A stretch of 64,000 nucleotides of DNA from an uncultured Bacteroidales bacterium (GCA_900316515.1 ONDE01000006.1:1-64000), one strand, 5' to 3'. Positions 53,687 to 63,324 are shown, numbered from the stretch's first letter. Numbers and translations: made by a program. Notes: generated by a model not told the origin, from the sequence alone.

Positions 53687-54484
53687 TTATTTCTTCTTAG
53701 ATTTGGGTGCCGGTTTGGCCATTGTGGCTTTCTTGGCGGCAGGCTTGGCAGCAGCGGACTTGGCAGCAGCGGGCTTGGCAGCAGCGGGCTTAGCAGTGGT
53801 TGCCTTTTTGGCCACGGTCGCTTTCTTAGCTGCCGACTTAGAGGTCTTCTTCGTGGTCTTCTTGCCTATGACCACCATTTCCTCTTCTGGAATAGTGGCG
53901 TCGAGCGGTGGAATCTCGGCATCGAGATACTCTTCCTCAATACCGCGGAGATCTTCATCCGAGGGCTCGAAGTCATCATCTTCAGGCTCGTCATCATCTT
54001 CGCCAATTTTCTCGTAACTGTCCAGTTCGTCGGCATCTTCGTCATCACCGAAAGCTGCCTTGAGGCCTTCCTTATCGATACCGAGAGTGGCTTTCTTCTT
54101 TTTCTCCTCGTCATCGAAGATATCCTCGAAGTCGCCGTGACGTAAATGACGTTCGTTGTGAGACGTATTCTCCTCTTCCTTCTCGATAGCCTCGCTGAGG
54201 GGGGCGAATTCCTCGTCCTTGCCTTCAGCATCGTCATCGTCAAAAAGAGCCTTGTCAAGATCTTGACCAAGAGTGTCAATCTTGACATCAAACTTTACCA
54301 TATAGGCAGTATCCTCGGTTTCAAAAGGGACAACAAAAATAGGGTCCCCGTTAGGCTTTACAAAGCGTGTTATATAATTGCTGTATCCCTCAGGGTAAGC
54401 AAGTTTAAACTTTTCCTTCAGGTCGTCAGAGAGATTTTTATAGCTGACAATCAGATTTTTCTTTGCTTTTTTAGTAGTAGCCAT
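53687..54484 (-). CDS. Acidic protein with Lys/Ala-rich histone-H1-like tail
   Basis: 265 residues in three zones. The first (1-75, KKNLIVSYKNLSDDLKEKFKLAYPEGYSNYITR) is a compact domain also found at the start of Bacteroidetes proteins of this kind. The second (75-205) is extremely acidic, with long Asp/Glu runs. The third (210-265) is Lys/Ala/Pro-rich, with repeated AKPAAAK and KKAT units like eukaryotic H1 or bacterial Hc1-type tails. It probably binds nucleic acid through the tail and is modulated by the acidic block. It sits downstream of parE, and an architectural DNA role would fit that neighbour, but this is inference. Confidence 0.7.
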   Translation of the reverse strand: MATTKKAKKNLIVSYKNLSDDLKEKFKLAYPEGYSNYITRFVKPNGDPIFVVPFETEDTAYMVKFDVKIDTLGQDLDKALFDDDDAEGKDEEFAPLSEAIEKEEENTSHNERHLRHGDFEDIFDDEEKKKKATLGIDKEGLKAAFGDDEDADELDSYEKIGEDDDEPEDDDFEPSDEDLRGIEEEYLDAEIPPLDATIPEEEMVVIGKKTTKKTSKSAAKKATVAKKATTAKPAAAKPAAAKSAAAKPAAKKATMAKPAPKSKKK

Positions 54485-54546
54485 AGTCGCTGAATTTGGT
54501 GCAATATTAGTAAAAAAAGTAGAACTGACAAAATTTTTTTAAATCG

Positions 54547-56448
54547 TCACGCCACCACGATACTTTCGTCGTCCTCGACGCGCAGGTTACGCATTATGAA
54601 ATCGCGACGGTCAGGGGTGTTTTCTCCCATATAGAACGAGAGAGTCTGCTTGGTGTCGAAGTCCTTATGAAGTATGACTGGATCGAGACGCATATCCTTG
54701 CCGATGAAGTTCTTGAACTCGTCGGGCGAAATCTCACCAAGGCCTTTGAATCGTGTAATTTCGGCCGATGGGGTATTGTGGATAGCCTCGATGCGTTCGT
54801 CGTCGGTGTAGCAGTAGGTTGTCTTCTGCTTGTTGCGCACACGGAACAGCGGTGTCTGCAGAATATAGACGTGTCCTGACGATATAAGTTCGGGATAGAA
54901 CCGCAGGAAGAAGGTAAGCAGCAGCAAACGGATATGCATGCCGTCGACATCGGCATCGGTGGCAATGACGACATTGTTATAGCGCAGGTTGTCGAGCGAC
55001 TCGTCAATATCCAACGCGTTATGCAGCAGGTTAAGCTCGTCGTTGCGATATACGTCGGCTTTGCTGATGCTGTATGTGTTCTTAGGTTTACCGCGTAGCG
55101 AGAAGACCGCCTGGGTATCTACGTCGCGGCTCTTGGTGATGGAACCCGATGCCGAATCGCCCTCGGTGATGAAGATGGTGCTCTCCAGACGGCGTGCGTG
55201 GTTGGTATTATAGTGGACATGGCAGTCACGGAGCTTGCGGTTGTTGAGCGACGCTTTCTTGGCGCCCTCGCGTGCTATCTTCTTTATGCCGGCAATCTCC
55301 TTGCGTTCCTTCTCGTTTGCGTTGATCTTGTTGAGTAGGGCGTCGGCAGTGTCGGCGTGGATGTGGAGGTAGTTGTCGAGGTGGCGTTTCAATATGTCGA
55401 GGACATAGGTCTTCAGCAACGGACTGTCGTTGGTACCGTCAACCTTGTTGGGCTCAAGGTGGGTGGAGCCGAGCTTCGTCTTCGTCTGTGCTTCGAATAC
55501 GGGTTCCTGTATACGCACACAAAGTGCACACACGAGACCTTGACGGATAACCTCAGGAGCGTAGTCTTTCTTAATAAATTCCTTCACCACACGGGCATAG
55601 GCTTCGCGGAAGGCGCTCTGATGGGTGCCGCCTTCAGTGGTGTGCTGGCCATTGACGAAAGAGTAGTAGTAGTCATTGCTCTGGCCGTTGATATGAGTGA
55701 AGGCTGCTTCGAAGTCACCTTCTTTGATATGGATTATAGGATAGAGCGGTTCGGACTGCAAATTGCGCTGAAGCAAGTCGAGAAGACCGTTCTTGGAATA
55801 ATAGCGGCGGTCATTATAATAAAGTGTGAGGCCGCGGTTAAGGTATGCATAGTTCCAGATGCGGCGCTCCACATATTCGGATATGAAATGATAGTTGCCG
55901 AAGAGCTTGGCGTCGGGGACAAACTCCACCAGCGTACCCATCTCATTGACCTTGTCGGTCTTGATGCCGCTGTCGGTGGTAAGCTTGCCGTCAGCGAATT
56001 CGGCCCAGCGCGTCTTACCCTCACGGAAAGCCTGCACCCGGAAGTAGGACGACAGTGCATTGACAGCCTTGGTACCCACACCGTTGAGGCCGACCGACTT
56101 CTGGAACACCTTGCTGTCGTATTTGGCTCCGGTGTTCAGTTTCGACACAGCTTCGACCAGCTTGCCCAGCGGTATGCCGCGACCATAGTCGCGTATGCTG
56201 ACGCGACGTTCGGCGAAGTTGATCTTCACCTCTATCTTCTTGCCGAAGCCCGAAGTGAACTCGTCGATAGAGTTGTCGATAACTTCTTTAATAAGCACAT
56301 AGATACCGTCGTCGTGAGACGAGCCGTCGCCCAGTTTGCCGATGTACATACCTGGACGGAGGCGTATATGTTCCATGTCCTCGAGATGGACAATGGAGTC
56401 GTCGTTATATTCTGCTGCTTGCGGAGTGAAAATGTCGTTATCGTTCAT
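54547..56448 (-). CDS. parE: DNA topoisomerase IV subunit B
   Basis: 633 residues of the GyrB/ParE family. GHKL ATPase motifs: [16 protein letters not shown] (N motif), [10 protein letters not shown] (G1), [14 protein letters not shown] (G2), and the QTKTKLGS lid. The TOPRIM domain has [12 protein letters not shown] and [20 protein letters not shown] compact C-terminus ends [15 protein letters not shown]. The length and EGDSA/DADVDG contexts fit ParE-type subunits of Bacteroidetes better than GyrB (about 650 with an insert-free TOPRIM). It starts 4 bp after the DUF748 gene stop, in a minus-strand run with nadD. ParC is not in the window. Confidence 0.93.
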   Translation of the reverse strand: MNDNDIFTPQAAEYNDDSIVHLEDMEHIRLRPGMYIGKLGDGSSHDDGIYVLIKEVIDNSIDEFTSGFGKKIEVKINFAERRVSIRDYGRGIPLGKLVEAVSKLNTGAKYDSKVFQKSVGLNGVGTKAVNALSSYFRVQAFREGKTRWAEFADGKLTTDSGIKTDKVNEMGTLVEFVPDAKLFGNYHFISEYVERRIWNYAYLNRGLTLYYNDRRYYSKNGLLDLLQRNLQSEPLYPIIHIKEGDFEAAFTHINGQSNDYYYSFVNGQHTTEGGTHQSAFREAYARVVKEFIKKDYAPEVIRQGLVCALCVRIQEPVFEAQTKTKLGSTHLEPNKVDGTNDSPLLKTYVLDILKRHLDNYLHIHADTADALLNKINANEKERKEIAGIKKIAREGAKKASLNNRKLRDCHVHYNTNHARRLESTIFITEGDSASGSITKSRDVDTQAVFSLRGKPKNTYSISKADVYRNDELNLLHNALDIDESLDNLRYNNVVIATDADVDGMHIRLLLLTFFLRFYPELISSGHVYILQTPLFRVRNKQKTTYCYTDDERIEAIHNTPSAEITRFKGLGEISPDEFKNFIGKDMRLDPVILHKDFDTKQTLSFYMGENTPDRRDFIMRNLRVEDDESIVVA

Positions 56449-56452
56449 GTTG

Positions 56453-58453
56453 TTATTCTATTGCTATTTCAGAAACTATGGCGTAGCCGCTGCGCTGGCC
56501 GACAGTGTCGGACACTGTGATATTGAATCGCTTCTGCGGCAGTCCTTGTTCTATGAGGTAATTGCGTATCTGTCCATCGAGGCGAGAAAGAGCCGCGCTG
56601 TCGGCAGTGGCTGGCATCTGACGCTCGAAGGTGAGCGTCAGCAGGCTGTCGCTTTGGGCTATAGTTGCTAATGAGGAGAGCACATGATACTGCTCGGAGG
56701 TAAGGCTGCGCTGGTCGGGTTCGACAGCGAAGAACTCAAGATCCTCGTCGCTCAAACCGAGGGCATTGCCGAGGGCACGCGCCGGCGATGTAGCCACCTT
56801 GACCACCAGGTTGCCCAGGGTCTTCCAAAGGGCCTTCATGTAGTTGAACTCGGGACTGTCCACATCGCCGTTCACTGGCAGTTCGAGTTGTATCTTGTCG
56901 TCTTTGTCTCGCAGTATATAGAGGGCTGTCTTCAGAGGCAACTTCACCTTGGGGTCGATATCCTGGCGGCGGTTGCCGACACGAAGTTTGTAGATATCTA
57001 TGTTGTTCTTGCTGACCAGGCGGCTGTTGGCAATCATGGTATGTGACGAAAGGCCGAAGATGCCGTCGTCGACAGGCTGAGCTGTGTATGCCACCGACCA
57101 TGGTGTAAACTGCCGCATGTCGAGACCACGCAGTATGAGTATTAGGTCCTGATGCTGCTTCCAGTTGCTGATGTCGCCCTTCCATATCACGTTAAGCTTG
57201 CCGCCACCCTGCAATGTGGCCTGCAGGCGTGCGTTGTTCTCGCCTGCGGTGGTAAGGTCGCTGGCTTCTACGCCCAGTTTGGTGACAGCGAAACTGAATG
57301 GTTCCGGCAGGGTGTGGTCGGTGTATGTCAGTGCAGCATTCTCGATGGCAAACGAGCCAACATGGAGCTGCATCGGTTTCGATGAGGCGGTAGCTGTGTC
57401 GCTAGTGGCGACAGTGTCTTTTGCCTGAAGAGTGTCCTGCTGGGGTGTCGGGGTGGCGTTGAGGGGACTCAGCAGGCGGTCAAGGTTGCTGTATTCCTGC
57501 CACTGCTCATAGGTGGCATTGAGTCCAGAGAGCCTGACAGAGGCTATATCGAACAAGTTATCGTCCAAGCATATCTTGTTCACAGCCACCGCAAGGCTGT
57601 CGAATCCGGCAATCTGTCCGTTGGCGTCGCCGACAGCAATGTCGCTGAGGGCCACCCTACCCGAGATACTGCTGCGCATAATCTCGTCGATGTTGCCTTC
57701 GGCCTTCAGCACGGCGTATACGTTGCCGTCGAGGTGCTCATAGCGCAGGAAGTCGGAGAGCAGGGCGTCGAGATTGTCGAGGGCGAACTCGGCCAGGCTT
57801 ACTGTGAGGTCGAAGTCGTTGCTCTGCGAGTCATAGTTGCCCACCACGCCAAGCCGACCGCCGCGTGCAAAGCCTATATTGAGGCCACCCTCGGTATTGC
57901 CCGAACCGCCCAGCTCAAAGCCTGGCACACGCAGATTCACATCGGGCACATGCCAGTTCTTGCCGGAGGCCAAGTCGTCATAGTTGAACTGTGCATGGCT
58001 GATGCGGATATTGTAGAACTTCAGCACCCAGTCGCTGGGCGTGGTGTCCTCGTCGGCGGTGCTGTCGTCCGATGCGAAATGCTCTATCAGCGAACTGAAG
58101 TTGAAACGGTCGCAGTTCTGCTTGACGTCGGCATGCAAGCCTGCAAGGGTTATGTGGCCGAAATGCAGCGTATGGAACGGTATCTTGAGCAATCGCACAT
58201 TGACATCCAGTGTGTCGAACCCTGCGAAAACCGTTGTGGCATCGTCTTCATATACGTCGAGGTCTCGTATGTTTACATGACCGGTGAAAAGGTTGACACC
58301 CACATGGTCAACATGCACCTTGCGTCCGGTGAGGTCTTCACCATGTCGGTTCACATAGCCTTTGGCAATAGGTCCTGCCAGCAGCGTTATAATAAGGACA
58401 AGGGCCAAAAGGACGCCCACAATCCACAGCAGTATTTTAAGAAACTTCTTCAT
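56453..58453 (-). CDS. DUF748 / AsmA-like envelope protein
   Basis: 666 residues. One N-terminal transmembrane helix ([23 protein letters not shown]) anchors a long periplasmic region of the DUF748/AsmA-like type: [70 protein letters not shown] and [13 protein letters not shown]. This beta-taco pattern is shared with AsmA, TamB and VPS13-like lipid-transfer proteins. The C-terminus ([33 protein letters not shown]) is typical of DUF748. It is likely involved in envelope lipid homeostasis. It lies between nadD and parE. Confidence 0.85.
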   Translation of the reverse strand: MKKFLKILLWIVGVLLALVLIITLLAGPIAKGYVNRHGEDLTGRKVHVDHVGVNLFTGHVNIRDLDVYEDDATTVFAGFDTLDVNVRLLKIPFHTLHFGHITLAGLHADVKQNCDRFNFSSLIEHFASDDSTADEDTTPSDWVLKFYNIRISHAQFNYDDLASGKNWHVPDVNLRVPGFELGGSGNTEGGLNIGFARGGRLGVVGNYDSQSNDFDLTVSLAEFALDNLDALLSDFLRYEHLDGNVYAVLKAEGNIDEIMRSSISGRVALSDIAVGDANGQIAGFDSLAVAVNKICLDDNLFDIASVRLSGLNATYEQWQEYSNLDRLLSPLNATPTPQQDTLQAKDTVATSDTATASSKPMQLHVGSFAIENAALTYTDHTLPEPFSFAVTKLGVEASDLTTAGENNARLQATLQGGGKLNVIWKGDISNWKQHQDLILILRGLDMRQFTPWSVAYTAQPVDDGIFGLSSHTMIANSRLVSKNNIDIYKLRVGNRRQDIDPKVKLPLKTALYILRDKDDKIQLELPVNGDVDSPEFNYMKALWKTLGNLVVKVATSPARALGNALGLSDEDLEFFAVEPDQRSLTSEQYHVLSSLATIAQSDSLLTLTFERQMPATADSAALSRLDGQIRNYLIEQGLPQKRFNITVSDTVGQRSGYAIVSEIAIE

Positions 58454-58494
58454 ATATCTGTTTTTCTTTTAATCACTTTCCAACCATTTGTCAC

Positions 58495-59142
58495 CTACTC
58501 ATAAAAATGCATTTCGGTCAGGTACTTATATACAGGCTCGGTGAGCAGGTAGCGCACATCCTTGCCGTCGGCAATCTGGCGTCGAATGTAGCTCGACGAG
58601 ATATCCATCATCGGCACGTCGGTCATGGTGACATTAGGGTGGTCGTGCAGGGGGCAGTGCTCGCTGCCTGGGCGGGGATAGACATAGATATGATAGTTCT
58701 GCAATATATATTCGTAGTTGCGCCAGCGGTGGAAGCTGGCCAGATTGTCACTTCCCATGATGAGGCAGAACTCGCGGTCGGGGTACTTCTCGCCCAAGGC
58801 CGCCAGGGTCACCACCGTATAGCTAGGCACCGGCAGGTGCATCTCTATGTCGCATGCCCGCAGGCGGTAGTTGTCCTCTATGGCGCGGCGCACCATCTGC
58901 AGCCGGTGGTGGTCGGCCAGCAGTGTAGCACGTTCTTTCAACGGGTTCTGGGGCGATACAACAAGCCACACCTCGTCTATGCCTTCCTGCTTTTGGTGGT
59001 ATTCGCTCCCTTTGGTCGCGCCCACCTGCAACATGGTGTTGGCGATGACGAGGTGTCCCACATGTATCGGATTGAACGACCCAAAAAAAAGAGCGGTGCT
59101 CTTTTTTTTAGTGGGTAGTGGGTAGTGGGTAGTGGGTAGCAT
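58495..59142 (-). CDS. nadD: Nicotinate-nucleotide adenylyltransferase
   Basis: About 215 residues converting NaMN and ATP to NaAD in NAD synthesis. Motifs: ALFFGSFNPIHVGHL (the GxFxPxHxGH nucleotidyltransferase signature), VVSPQNPLKER, MGSDNLASFHRWRNYE and ISSSYIRRQIADGKDVRYLL (SxTxxR type). The start is taken at ATG 59142. The first residues MLPTTHYPLPT are encoded entirely by GTGGGTA heptamers, so the original start may have been displaced by that repeat. Another non-conserved stretch, VGATKGSEYHQKQEG, lies after the first helix. It is immediately downstream of the S23-type gene, whose stop overlaps an alternative TTG start. Confidence 0.93.
   Translation of the reverse strand: MLPTTHYPLPTKKKSTALFFGSFNPIHVGHLVIANTMLQVGATKGSEYHQKQEGIDEVWLVVSPQNPLKERATLLADHHRLQMVRRAIEDNYRLRACDIEMHLPVPSYTVVTLAALGEKYPDREFCLIMGSDNLASFHRWRNYEYILQNYHIYVYPRPGSEHCPLHDHPNVTMTDVPMMDISSSYIRRQIADGKDVRYLLTEPVYKYLTEMHFYE
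59111..59138. repeat. GTGGGTA x4 in the start of nadD
   Basis: Four perfect heptamers encode the N-terminus of NadD (LPTTHYPLPT) on the minus strand. The same repeat in the same reading lies inside ispE at 63451-63478. It is inverted relative to the CTACCCA array on the other side of the S23 gene. Confidence 0.9.
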
Positions 59143-59156
59143 ACGCCAATTGTTAT

Positions 59157-59519
59157 TCAACGTATAGGCAATGTCTTTAACAACGATGACAACATCTTGT
59201 TAATCTCTTCCAACAACTGCATTAGTTCCAATATATCGTCCTCAGTCAAGTAACCAATCGAGACACATATCAGCAGTTGGGTTTCTAATTCAGCCCGTGA
59301 TCCCTGTGCAAAAGAAATAAATCTGGCAAACTCGGTGCCTACATTGCGTTGCTGTCCTTCTGCAATGTTTGATGGTATTGAGACGGCACAACGACGCATT
59401 TGATCCGACAAAGCGAACAGCTCCTCCTTGGGTAGTTTTTTCACCACTGTATATAAAAGTTTGACAGCAGTCATTGACTTCTGCCAAACAACAAGTTCTC
59501 TATAATTTCTGACCGTCAT
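59157..59519 (-). CDS. S23-type four-helix-bundle protein
   Basis: 120 residues of the 'four helix bundle / 23S rRNA-intervening-sequence protein' family: NYRELVVWQKSMTAVKLLYTVVKKLP, FALSDQMRRCAVSIPSNIAEG (the family hallmark), EFARFISFAQGSRAELETQLLICVSIGYL and a final helix. Relatives are encoded in 23S rRNA intervening sequences, and the fold is shared with the Avd protein of diversity-generating retroelements, but neither context is present here. It is bracketed by oppositely oriented heptamer arrays (59111-59138 and 59532-59566), as if inserted as a cassette between nadD and the gene upstream. Confidence 0.88.
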   Translation of the reverse strand: MTVRNYRELVVWQKSMTAVKLLYTVVKKLPKEELFALSDQMRRCAVSIPSNIAEGQQRNVGTEFARFISFAQGSRAELETQLLICVSIGYLTEDDILELMQLLEEINKMLSSLLKTLPIR

Positions 59520-59531
59520 AGAGCGCGATTG

Positions 59532-59566
59532 CTACACACTACCCACTATCAACTACCCACTAATAA
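59532..59566. repeat. CTACCCA-type heptamer array upstream of the S23 gene
   Basis: Five 7-bp units in register: CTACACA, CTACCCA, CTATCAA, CTACCCA and CTAATAA. They reach into the stop codon of the next gene (59560). This is the reverse complement of the class found at 59111-59138, so the S23 gene is flanked by inverted arrays. Confidence 0.85.
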
Positions 59567-60156
59567 TACTTATAGGACGTCTCGATTTTGATGTGGCGGA
59601 GTTTTTGGCCGCGGAAGGTGTAGATTTCGGCCACTTCGCCGGCGCCGCTGATAACCTTCAGCACTGTCACATCGCTGGTATACGACTTAGGATATTTCTT
59701 GAAGAATACCTTGAACACATCGTCCTTGCTCATACCCACATGCAGACCGTTGACCAGCTGCACGTCCTTGTCCGTGATATAGCCGCCCAACAGCTCTACC
59801 TTCTTGGTCCAGATACTATAGTAGAGGTCGATATAGCTGTCGTCCGTGCGGCGCATACGGTTCACACTCACCTCCATCGAGTCGTAATACTTCTTGTATC
59901 CGATGTCGCGGTACCACGACAGTTGGTTGTCGGTGATATACTGTTCCACCGAGCTCCACTGGCCGAAGGGATATATGATATACTCGGCCAGCGAATACAC
60001 CGTCATAGTGTCCGTGTAAACCTTGATGTCCTTGATCTGATACTCCGGACGGCTGAAATTCAACATGCGGAGTGCCTTCGCGCGCGAAGCCACCTGCTGC
60101 GACATTGCTGTACCGGCGCACAGCACCACAAGTGCGATTGCAAGTATTCTTTTCAT
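59560..60156 (-). CDS. Secreted protein of unknown function
   Basis: 198 residues. A Sec signal peptide (MKRILAIALVVLCAGTAMSQQ) is followed by a small periplasmic domain. I recognise no named family. Notable pieces are PEYQIKDIKVYTDTMTVYSLAEYIIYPFGQW, GGYITDKDVQLVNGLHVGMSKDDVFKVFFKKYP (a 'vxxGMskxdvxxxf' SmpA/BamE-like turn) and the terminal GAGEVAEIYTFRGQKLRHIKI. The segment VNGLHVGMSKDDVFKVF followed by strands suggests a BamE/OmlA-like lid fold, though weakly. It is upstream of the S23 gene and nadD on the same strand. Confidence 0.7.
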   Translation of the reverse strand: MKRILAIALVVLCAGTAMSQQVASRAKALRMLNFSRPEYQIKDIKVYTDTMTVYSLAEYIIYPFGQWSSVEQYITDNQLSWYRDIGYKKYYDSMEVSVNRMRRTDDSYIDLYYSIWTKKVELLGGYITDKDVQLVNGLHVGMSKDDVFKVFFKKYPKSYTSDVTVLKVISGAGEVAEIYTFRGQKLRHIKIETSYKYY

Positions 60157-60188
60157 CCTTTTTTACTAATAATTACAATAAACATAAC

Positions 60189-60226
60189 GCGGGATGCAAC
60201 ATAATATTGCATCCCGCATTATTTTT
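60189..60226. terminator. Perfect 11-bp hairpin
   Basis: GCGGGATGCAA (60189-60199) pairs with TTGCATCCCGC (60207-60217) around a 7-base loop. A run of T's follows on plus (60220-60230). It lies between two minus-strand genes, downstream of the T9SS protein gene. Confidence 0.75.
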
Positions 60227-60240
60227 TTTATAAACAGATG

Positions 60241-62040
60241 TTATTTCACCACGCTCAGGCGCTGGCTGGCAGTGCCGTTGTCGGTGGTAACGCTGACGAA
60301 GTACACACCGGCAGTGAGGCTGCGCACATCGAGCTCAAGAACGTCGGTGTTGACATCGCCGCTCATAACCACCTGGCCCATGGCGTTCACCACAGTGTAG
60401 TTGTGGATCGTGCTCTCGGCGTCGATATAGACGACCTCGGTGGCGGGGTTCGGCCAAGTCTTGATGGTCATGGTGGCCTCCACGTTGGCGATAGTCAGCA
60501 GAGGATCGGTGAGGTAGCGAGTCTTCATGACATTCAAGACCTGACGGCTGTCAATCGAGTTACCGTAACGGTTGACGAAGACGATGGCGCGGCACTTGTT
60601 GGCCTTCCATGTGGCGGGCAAGGTGTAGGTGAAGGTCTTGCTGTATGTGTTGTCGCCATTGATAGACAACCTCTCACCCCACGAACCGTTAACGGCAGCG
60701 CGGAGCACATGGTCGTGCTGGTAGGCCGAAATAGTCTGGCCACCGGTCGACTGCTGGGCGGCGATGATGCTATCCTCGGTGATGTAAAGCGAGATGTTGT
60801 AGTCGCCAAAGTCCTGCAGGACAGTGCCCGAAACAGTGAGCGACAGCTCACGGCTAGACTGGTTGTAGGCAACGTTATCGATATCGAGGGTGACAAACGT
60901 ACGCTCGGCAAGGGCCTGATTGAAGAGGCTGACAATGTTGTTAACATTACTGGAAATACTGGCAACTGCACCACCGTCCTCGGGATCTGCGAACTTAACA
61001 TTGCGGTCAAGCATCATGGCGGGAGCCCAAGTACCACCGGTGCCGTACATGACGATGATGTCATTAGCAGAGGCATCAATCGTCATATCGTCGGTGTAGA
61101 ATCCCGCATGGTGAGCCACCCAAGCGATACGGTCTTCGAAACCTTCCATAGCCTGACCGAGGCGCTCGTGGCCACCGGGGCAGTACTGACACACCTGAGT
61201 GGTGAAGTGCTCGAGCAGAGTGCTACGCGAGCAGGTATTGTCGGGATCATAGGCATAGGTCGTCACACTCTTGGTGTTGGTGCCTGCAACGTTGGTAGCC
61301 TCGGCTTTTACAACATGGTTACCAGGGGTGGTGAAGGTGGTTGTGAAGGTATGACCGGTAGCGCTCTGCTGAACATCGTCGACATACCAGGTCAGAGTAT
61401 TCTCGTCAGAAGCAGCAGTATAGCTGGTAGAAGCATTCATGGAGACAAGGGCCGGACCTGTGACACTCAGTTCGGGAAGTTCAGGACCGCCGATACGGAT
61501 GTCATCGATGTTCAAGTAGAACATGTCGGTAACGTTGTGGTGACGGAAGGCCACATAGATGGTCTGGCCGGCATAGCTGGCAAGATCAACACCATGCTTC
61601 ACATATTCGCCAGTAGCAGTGCCAGCATAGACAGCAGTGGTGGCAAGAAAGTCAGCCAACGAATCGTACGTAGTGGCTATATACACGCTATAGTACTCAG
61701 CGGCATAGTTGGCATCTTGGCCACGCACCCACCACGAGAATTTAAGGTCGGAAGCATCACTTGGCAGCGTGAAAGCCGGCAGAATCATCCAGTTATCAGG
61801 ATTCAAGGCTCCCACATTATTGATATACGACTGCGAATAAATAAGGCCTGTGCCAGAGTGTGCAGTAAGCTGACCACTGTACTGCCAGTTGTTTCCGTCG
61901 CCATCAGAATCTATAAAAGTAAAATCCTCGGGCAAAGCACCTCCTTCGAAGTCCTGAAGCCACGGAAAGGTGGTAATCTGTGCGTTTGCAGCCAGACCAA
62001 AGGTTAGCAGAGCTGCCAAAAAGAATAATGTTTTTTTCAT
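60241..62040 (-). CDS. T9SS-sorted protein with adhesin-type jelly-roll and Omp28-like domains
   Basis: 599 residues. A signal peptide (MKKTLFFLAALLTFGLAANAQ) is followed by a choice-of-anchor-J or cleaved-adhesin jelly roll (about 22-180: FPWLQDFEGGALPEDFTFID to DIRIGGPE). A PKD/Ig-like segment follows (PALVSMNASTSYTAASDENTLTWYVDD), then an Omp28-like region with STLLEHFTTQVCQYCPGGHERLG (a C-x2-C thioredoxin-like site). The C-terminal type A sorting domain is NPATEVVYIDAESTIHNYTVVNAMGQVV to SLTAGVYFVSV and ends LSVVK. It is exported by the type IX system and anchored at the cell surface or released. Its presence implies the host has T9SS. Confidence 0.9.
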   Translation of the reverse strand: MKKTLFFLAALLTFGLAANAQITTFPWLQDFEGGALPEDFTFIDSDGDGNNWQYSGQLTAHSGTGLIYSQSYINNVGALNPDNWMILPAFTLPSDASDLKFSWWVRGQDANYAAEYYSVYIATTYDSLADFLATTAVYAGTATGEYVKHGVDLASYAGQTIYVAFRHHNVTDMFYLNIDDIRIGGPELPELSVTGPALVSMNASTSYTAASDENTLTWYVDDVQQSATGHTFTTTFTTPGNHVVKAEATNVAGTNTKSVTTYAYDPDNTCSRSTLLEHFTTQVCQYCPGGHERLGQAMEGFEDRIAWVAHHAGFYTDDMTIDASANDIIVMYGTGGTWAPAMMLDRNVKFADPEDGGAVASISSNVNNIVSLFNQALAERTFVTLDIDNVAYNQSSRELSLTVSGTVLQDFGDYNISLYITEDSIIAAQQSTGGQTISAYQHDHVLRAAVNGSWGERLSINGDNTYSKTFTYTLPATWKANKCRAIVFVNRYGNSIDSRQVLNVMKTRYLTDPLLTIANVEATMTIKTWPNPATEVVYIDAESTIHNYTVVNAMGQVVMSGDVNTDVLELDVRSLTAGVYFVSVTTDNGTASQRLSVVK

Positions 62041-62091
62041 AATGTGTTTATTTAATGATTATTACTATTTTTCGTACATTATTTCAAAAAG

Positions 62092-62099
62092 CAAAATTA
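62092..62099 (-). promoter_or_regulatory. -7 box of the T9SS protein gene
   Basis: TAATTTTG on the minus strand (caaaatta on plus), 52 bp before the ATG at 62040. Confidence 0.5.
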
Positions 62100-62206
62100 C
62101 AAATATTTTCCAATTTATAAGAAAAAAGTTATCACCATCAACTGTTTTTAACATTTTAGCGCCACTGTAAGCAGACCCTGGACAGGTGCCATCTCACTCT
62201 TTTCTT

Positions 62207-62288
62207 CAGTATTTCCTCAGTATTTCTTCAATATTTCTTCAATATTTCTTCAATATTTCTTCAATGGCGATTGAAGAAATATTAAAGA
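62207..62288. repeat. 11-bp tandem repeat with inverted terminal copy
   Basis: Five 11-bp units (CAGTATTTCCT, CAGTATTTCTT, then CAATATTTCTT three times) run 62207-62261. An inverted copy, ATTGAAGAAATATT, follows at about 62270-62283. Any one forward unit can pair with it around 'ggcg', so the hairpin can slide. It lies in the 298-bp divergent spacer between the T9SS gene and phoH and may be a terminator or regulatory element. Confidence 0.75.
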
Positions 62289-62303
62289 AATGATGTAGAA
62301 TAA

Positions 62304-62334
62304 TTGTAGGGGTGACCTTTTTTTAGTATCTTTG
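62304..62334 (+). promoter_or_regulatory. phoH promoter giving a leaderless transcript
   Basis: TTG (62304-62306), a 20-bp spacer, TATCTTTG (62327-62334), then only CACC before the ATG at 62339. With the usual -7 spacing, transcription begins at or next to the ATG. Confidence 0.6.
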
Positions 62335-62338
62335 CACC

Positions 62339-63319
62339 ATGACAGAGACATCTACAGAGAAGATTTTTTCGTTGGAAGAGATTGACTACTCGCGCTTTTG
62401 GGGCCAGAACGACCGCCTGCTCGAGTTCGTCAAACTGCTTTTCCCGAAGCTGAAGATTATCGCCCGCGGCGACATGCTGAAAGCCATTGGCTCGGAGGAC
62501 GACATAGCGTGGTTCGAAGGCAAGCTGCAGGCCATGATGACCTACTACGACAAGTTCGGCCGCATCACCGAAAACGCCATCATGGGCATAATGGAAAGCA
62601 GTGGCGGCAGTCCCGACGCCGAAGTGAGCGACGAAGTGCTGGTGCACGGCCGCAACGGCCTGCTCATCAAAGCCCGCACCCCCAACCAGCAGCGGCTGGT
62701 GCGCTCGGTCTACGAGCACGACATGGTCTTCGCCATAGGCCCCGCCGGCACCGGCAAGACCTACACCGCCGTGGCTATGGCCGTGCGTGCGCTGAAGAAC
62801 AAGGAGATTCGACGCATCATCCTCACCCGCCCCGCCGTCGAGGCCGGCGAGAACCTCGGCTTCTTGCCCGGCGACCTGCGCGACAAGCTCGACCCCTACC
62901 TGCAACCGCTATATGACGCACTGCGCGACATGATACCGCAGCAGAAGCTCCTCTCCTACTGGGAGGACAACACCATCGAGATTGCCCCCTTGGCCTTCAT
63001 GCGCGGCCGCACGCTCGACAACGCCTTCGTCATTCTCGACGAGGCACAGAACGCCACCAGTGCACAGCTCAAGATGTTCCTCACCCGCATGGGCCGCAAC
63101 GCCAAGTTCGTCATCACCGGCGACCTTACGCAGGTCGACCTGCCGCGCCACCAGCAGAGCGGCCTGCTGCAGGCAGTCAACATACTGCGCGACGTGAAAG
63201 GCATCGACATCATCGAGCTCGACAACAGCGACGTCATCCGCCACCGATTGGTGACCGATATTATCAAGGCATATGATAATATCGCCAAGGAGACAGGAGA
63301 TAAGGAGTTAAGGAGTTAA
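62339..63319 (+). CDS. PhoH family ATPase
   Basis: 326 residues. The PhoH P-loop NTPase core has Walker A GPAGTGKTYTAVAMA (about 138-152), ILTRPAVEAGENLGFLPGDL, Walker B FVILDEAQNATSAQLKMFLTR, and GDLTQVDLP (sensor). The N-terminal domain (1-120) is the KH-like PhoH N-region starting EIDYSRFWGQNDRLLEFVKLLFPKLKIIARG. Members couple ATP hydrolysis to RNA handling, and in several bacteria sit near 16S maturation factors such as YbeY. It is followed 6 bp later by ispE. Confidence 0.93.
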   Translation: MTETSTEKIFSLEEIDYSRFWGQNDRLLEFVKLLFPKLKIIARGDMLKAIGSEDDIAWFEGKLQAMMTYYDKFGRITENAIMGIMESSGGSPDAEVSDEVLVHGRNGLLIKARTPNQQRLVRSVYEHDMVFAIGPAGTGKTYTAVAMAVRALKNKEIRRIILTRPAVEAGENLGFLPGDLRDKLDPYLQPLYDALRDMIPQQKLLSYWEDNTIEIAPLAFMRGRTLDNAFVILDEAQNATSAQLKMFLTRMGRNAKFVITGDLTQVDLPRHQQSGLLQAVNILRDVKGIDIIELDNSDVIRHRLVTDIIKAYDNIAKETGDKELRS

Positions 63320-63324
63320 GGCAA

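Noticed and set aside
60238..62007. 589-codon plus-strand open frame over the T9SS gene
   Set aside because: The minus-strand gene has signal peptide, jelly roll, Omp28-like and sorting domains. The plus frame shows none.
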